64,000 bases of DNA, taken from assembly GCA_027579435.1 (NCBI GenBank), contig JANBPK010000009.1:1-64000 (forward strand). The letters are read 5' to 3'. Position 1 is the first letter of the stretch, and every line of letters begins with the position of its first letter. Under the pieces are notes generated by a model, which saw only the letters and a program-made list of their open reading frames with translations, was not told where the DNA came from and did no database searches. The translations under genes were made by a program, and so were the position numbers. Source of the DNA: Candolleomyces eurysporus. Its lineage: Eukaryota; Basidiomycota; Agaricomycetes; Agaricales; Psathyrellaceae. Below, piece after piece: positions 59,526-64,000 of this stretch.

Positions 59526-61675
59526 AGATGCCTTATCCTACTCAACAACAGCCAGGCCTTCTCTGGCCAACGTATCTGAATTCTCCGAACCCTAGAACTG
59601 ACCGGATTCATAAAACCCTTCTCTCGCATACGCTCTCGCGAACTCTTGATAGGACTAATGTTCTTGGAAATGATGACGACTATGGGCACTCGGGGTGAGC
59701 TTGTCTCCAGGCTCTTAGTACTCATGCTCTCATCACCGCGTCAGGTGTGTCAACGCTCTTTCTTGGGGGCAGAACGGCAATCTGCTCTTGACCGGTGGAG
59801 ATGACAAAACTGTACGACTTTGGAGAATGGACAGTACCAGACACAGCGACTATCCATTCGTCTGCAGATCTGTAATTGAGACGGGGCACACCCAGAATAT
59901 CTTTAACATCACAATGCTGCCCAATTCGAATCGAATGTGCGTTTGGACCACCCCTCGCATTCCGTTACTGTCTGCGCGCTAACGAGGCATATCCATATTT
60001 CACAGTGTGACTTGTGCTGGAGATAGACAAATACGAGTATTCGACGCCACGGCTGCGCTTGATATCCAGGATGGCCGTGAAACAACGTTTTCTGCCAGGC
60101 AGTTGTCCGGTCGAGTAATTCGATGTCACAACTCGAGAGTGAAGAAACTCGTGACGGAGAATAGTCCAGACATCTTCTTGTCGCTGTCCGAGGTGCGTCA
60201 TAGTACTGATTCAAAGCTTGTGCTAGCCACTGACACTCCAACGCAGGATGGTACCGTCAGACAGCACGACCTCAGAGCGAGGCACACATGCGGAGAAGAT
60301 GAATGTGCTCTACCCTTGGTCGATACACGCGATAGTAATGGCGATGCTATCGAGTTATCAAATATCTCTCTGTCGCCGGTGACACCGTACCAGTTTGTCG
60401 TTGCTGGAGAAAGCCCTTTCGTAGGTTTTCGTCGTTTGAATGTCTAGGATCGATCAGTCTAAGTTTGAACAGGGTTACCTGTTCGACAGGCGACAACTGC
60501 GCAGAGTCATGGAGTATGAATGGGGTACAGTGCCCAGGCTCAGCGAAGGCATCACCACATGCGTGCGTCGGTTCGGTCGACCAAGTCCACCGCCGAGCGG
60601 AGAGTCGCAGTCGGACAAACGCGAAGAGCATATTACGGGCTGTCGCATTTCAGATGCCAATGGTCATGAGGTGGGTCATTCTACCAAATCATCGGATGAT
60701 GTATTGAAATTGCGAGTTCAATGAAGGTCATTTTGTGTGAGTTCCCTACTCATGCCCACTTGTTAACTCCGTTCTCACCGTGACATTGTGTAGCATATTT
60801 GCACGACAAGGTTTACCTATTTTCTACCCTGGACGACCCTGTTGACGACGATGACATGGCTTCAAGCTCAGGCTCTACAATCATCCCTCCAAACCCCAAG
60901 TCCACTTCTAGTCCGGGAAGTATTTCCGACGCGAATGAGCCAACAATCTCCTCACCCGGTTTAGACGCCGTTCCGAAGGAGGAGGATGCAGATATCAGAG
61001 AAGACGACGACGACGACGATGGAGAAGATGAGGACGATTTAGAGGAACTCCTAGAAGGCCTGAATCGCAGGAGCAGTGACGGACTGTATCCAGGTGTTCC
61101 TGTTGTTCATCCTCGCAGATCATTCGGTGGTCACCGAAACAGGGCCACCATTAAAGATGGTCGGCTCTTCCTTGTTTTCTTCTCATGTCGTTCTATTCTC
61201 ATCCATACTACAGTAAACTTCCTAGGCCCCGATGATGAATACGTTGTTTCGGGGTCAGACGATGGAAACTGGTTCATGTGGCAAAAAGACACAGGAAAGC
61301 TTCATGGAGTTTACGAGGGAGATGGATCCGTGGTGAACGTAATCGAGGGGCATCCTCATCTCCCATTGATATGTGTCAGTGGAATAGACACGACCGTGAA
61401 GGTACGAGATCCACCTGATCTTGTTTACTCTGGGCTTTCTGACATCTTCCCTGTTGTGGTATACCCAGCTCTTCTCTCCAGCCCTGGGTGGCGAAAGTAA
61501 ATTCTCGAGGATGCATAAAGCCAACGAAATTATGGAGGCCAATGCTCGCTTCAAGCCGGACCCAGTGATTCGAATTCCTCTTGGTAGGCTATTACTGCAG
61601 GCCAGAATGTTGTATGGCTCTAGTGAAGGCGACGACGACGACGATGGTCCACATGTACAGTGCCCTACTCAGTAA
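59526..61675 (+). CDS. WD40 protein of the DCAF5/6/8 type
   Basis: This is likely a substrate receptor for CUL4-DDB1 ubiquitin ligases, judged by its resemblance to DCAF6/DCAF8. The start is uncertain: ATG at 59526 (MPYPTQQQPGLLWPTYLN) is chosen, but the frame is open back to an ATG at 59375. The first repeats are CVNALSWGQNGNLLLTGGDD with TVRLWRMD and GHTQNIFN, then VTCAGDRQIRVFDAT and DGTVRQHDLRARHTC, a typical DxR motif for DDB1 contact. After a long acidic insert (DDDDDDGEDEDDLEELLEGL), the last repeats contain EYVVSGSDDGNWFMWQKDTG, VVNVIEGHPHLPLICVSGID and TTVKLFSP, which are hallmarks of this DCAF group. About nine exons; TAA at 61673-61675. Confidence 0.82.
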
Positions 61676-62423
61676 TCTAGGATGGGACTCGCGTTTGCTG
61701 TATCTGCTCTGTATTTGTAGTGCTGTATCTTAGCGTTATATTTAGTTGTATCTCACAAGGAATATCTTCGATGCCTCTATGTGGACCCGGATGAGTCACG
61801 ACCCAGGTTTTACGTTGCTCGAGATGACATCTATCTGTCTCTACGACCTCAAACGCACTCTCCGCAAGACGATTGGATGGAGCAAGAACTGAGCAAGAAT
61901 GTTGATGATGAGATGATTTATTTCTGCTTGTTGTGGCGATGTTCCATACTTAGCGCCTTTACCGGTACTACGTCCTTGGCGCGTCTCACCACTGCACAGA
62001 CGACCAGAACACCAGTGCGCAGCAGCACATGAAGCAAGGGTCCTATTACCCTTGGAACAGGAAGAAGATTAAATCCTCCCGCTGTTGGCTGTCTGTTGAC
62101 CTGCTTCCAACTCAACCAGAACGCTGTAAGTTTGCCCAGCTCCGTTCTCTGTGACTCTAGACTGATCGCATTTATTCCATATAATTTTTGTTCGTCCTCA
62201 TTGCTGGGTGCAATACACTGGAAATGCTCGAAAATTTATTGCTGTGTATGCTCTCTTAATCTCCGATGTGGTAGTTGGCCATTTCGTCAACAGCGTAAGG
62301 CGGCAAACTTCAGTGCAGGCCTAGGTGAACCCTTGCAGTTTTCTTCCACACACATCACCCACCACAGCCCAAAGTCATTTCGGCTGCTTCTATCATATTC
62401 TTCTCTCCTTTCTAGAGCCGCCC
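61676..62423. other. Intergenic and 5' leader of the RS-rich gene
   Basis: This 748-bp interval lies between the DCAF gene stop and the start at 62424. It should contain the DCAF 3' UTR and the promoter and leader of the next gene. Short frames on both strands lack ATG starts or gene-like composition, and nothing else is seen. Confidence 0.5.
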
Positions 62424-64000
62424 ATGCGCAACCAAGGAAAGAACAGGCGTTCTCGTGGTCAGAGGGATAATGATGAAGACCAGTTCAACACTGTCCGGGA
62501 AGAGACGCACACCAAGTCGTCATATACACGACACCACCATTCGTCCCGTTACGGTGAATCTCATCGCAATGCGTCGTCCACGTCAAACAGAATGGGCTAC
62601 GACCACGGGAGGGACCGAAATGCAGATTCGTCTCGCAACATTCGTGACGATGGATGGGGCCTTGGCGCTGTTGGCCACGAACGGTTCGATTACGGCTCGT
62701 ACCACCATGGAGAGCATGATAGCTATGATTCGACCATAAGGAGGGATCCAGATGGCTGGAGAGGGAATGGCGAAGGGCAGTATCCGTCCCGTGGTGATTG
62801 GTCTGCGTCGTATCATCAGAGTGAGCCCTCGACTTCTTACCCAGAGTCATCCAACTGGAACGCCGCAACCACGCCCAACCAATACCCCGGCATGACACCA
62901 CCGACACACATATCTCGCTCAATGGGCAGCCCATACCGAACACCGAACCCTTACTACGACGACACTCGAAGCCCAGGTCGTTACGACAGTTCACGAGGCT
63001 ACTATCCCGAACACGACCAGTGGAGTCAGCGAGAGGTTCGCGAACCACCTCCCGAAGAGCGCATCGAATACAACCATACCGAAAAACATAGGAACCAAGG
63101 TTGGAGAAGGGAGAACCGGCGAGAAAAGGGTGCCAGTCAGCAAAAATTTCAAAGTGACTCGGGCTGGTCGACACGGAAAAAAGGGAAGGAATGGAATAAC
63201 GACTCTCAAAGTCGTTGGGACGAACAGCCCCCTGAACAGCACGATATTGCGCCTGCGGAAGATAGGTCATGGGAGCCTGCAGAGTCTTGGAAATCTGGGG
63301 CGCGGACGACCGAGCCGTCCAAGCCAAATCAACAGCAGCAACGAGATGGGGGTCGGCAAGGCCAAAAGTCGAATAAGCAGCAAAAGTCAAACCGCCGTCA
63401 ACAGTCCAACAAGCAGAAACGAGATTGGCGGAATGACGACAGCAATCTCAACAAGTGGGTGTTTACTTTTTATTTGGGATTTTTTCATTCTGACGAAAAT
63501 TCTTACTTACAGTTGGACTCGAAGAGATGCATCCAGCTCGTCAAAACGGAGCAACGAAAAACAGTCGAGTTCGAGACGGAAACATCCCAGGTCTCCATCC
63601 CGCTCAAGATCGCGCTCACTTGAATCGAACCGGTCCGCACGCTCTTCGTATCTGCAATCGCGCTCGAGATCTTCTTNCCCCGGTGCCTAAACGGCGCCGG
63701 AGAGACTCGACCCCAATGCTGCAGAGTCGCTCTCCGCGTGAACGAGAGCGATTAGGCTGGATGCCTCCCCGAGAAGAGCACAGGCCTTCAAGATCCCCGT
63801 CACCATACAGATNCCCCCCCGGTACATCTTCGGCGCTCCCCTACCTACTCTGACATGTCTAGTGAGCGGAGCAGAAGCAAGAGCCCTGGAGAAAGGCGCC
63901 GTCAAGTGCACCGCTTGCCAACTGCCCCGCCGCCCAATGTCAATGCTCAACCCGCACCCGTCGCCACCACCACGAACGAAAAGAAGTCCCGGAAAGGGAA
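62424..64000 (+). CDS. RS/RD-rich probable RNA-processing protein, 3' end missing
   Basis: ATG is at 62424 (MRNQGKNRRSRGQRDNDED). The frame stays open to the right edge, so the C-terminus is outside the window. Exon 1 (62424 to about 63454) encodes a disordered sequence rich in Ser, Arg, Asn, Gln, Tyr and His, with many RYDSSRGYY-like patches and a long KSNKQQKSNRRQQSNKQK basic tract. A short intron follows (acceptor near 63514). The second exon carries an RS domain: SPSRSRSRSLESNRSARSS and SRSPRERERLGWMPPREEH. The frame continues only if the Ns at 63677 and 63813 are dropped. RS domains usually target proteins to splicing or mRNA export machinery, but no RRM or enzymatic domain is visible in this part. 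The family is not recognised. Confidence 0.75.

Noticed and set aside
61918..62115. Possible small membrane protein on the minus strand
   Set aside because: The frame has a hydrophobic stretch but no ATG before it, no clear splice acceptor supplying one, and no recognised family.
62485..63390. Minus-strand open frame of 301 codons
   Set aside because: It lies opposite the low-complexity RS-rich exon. Its composition is that of an antisense shadow, and it has no recognisable domain or splice partners.

Overview
The window looks like nuclear DNA of a filamentous basidiomycete, probably a mushroom-forming Agaricomycete. About 23 protein genes are packed at roughly 2.7 kb each. Almost all are cut by many short GT-AG introns of about 45-70 nt. 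The families are eukaryotic housekeeping ones plus fungus-specific ones (Zn2Cys6 regulator, Vid27, Ssd1, NAD-Idh2, DUF7704). The phylum is inferred from gene architecture and remembered protein resemblance; the species cannot be named. There is no bacterial operon, phage, CRISPR array, rRNA gene, convincing tRNA or intact transposon.

Layout. 0-8.3 kb: the 3' part of a low-complexity coiled-coil gene; a small coiled-coil gene whose promoter and 5' end are tandemly duplicated (3.8-6.3 kb); a gene-poor stretch; and a DUF7704 membrane protein. 8.4-20 kb: VID27, a 92-aa orphan, an Rpr2/Snm1-type RNase P/MRP protein, a BTB protein and a large SSD1/Dis3L2-like RNase II protein. 20-29 kb: mitochondrial IDH2, ESCRT-III VPS24, a Zn2Cys6 regulator and Mediator MED17. 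29-35 kb: ribosomal protein L5, an RBM42-like RRM protein, WIP/verprolin and protein disulfide isomerase. 35-43.7 kb: gamma-tubulin complex GCP3, TCTP, UTP15 and CTNNBL1. 43.9-57.6 kb: the giant TRA1 pseudokinase gene, tail to tail with a BRD8/Bdc1-like bromodomain gene. 57.7-64 kb: vacuolar proteinase A (PEP4), a DCAF-type WD40 protein and the 5' part of an RS-rich gene.

Neighbours mostly alternate as head-to-head pairs sharing 108-375 bp promoters and tail-to-tail pairs with very short gaps (32 nt between UTP15 and CTNNBL1). There is no metabolic cluster. Functional themes are transcription co-activation (MED17, TRA1, BRD8-like), RNA metabolism (SSD1, UTP15, CTNNBL1, Rpr2-like, RBM42-like, L5), and membrane, secretory or vacuolar work (VPS24, PDI, PEP4, VID27).

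Twenty isolated N bases, most next to a homopolymer, are scattered through the window. In 15 of the 16 that fall in coding exons, dropping the N restores the reading frame, so these are single-base assembly insertions and the affected genes are intact. I found no plausible novel multi-gene system. The points most worth following up are an Ssd1-type protein that keeps the full RNase II catalytic aspartate set, the tandemly duplicated and decayed gene 5' end, several micro-exons, and an orphan 92-aa protein.
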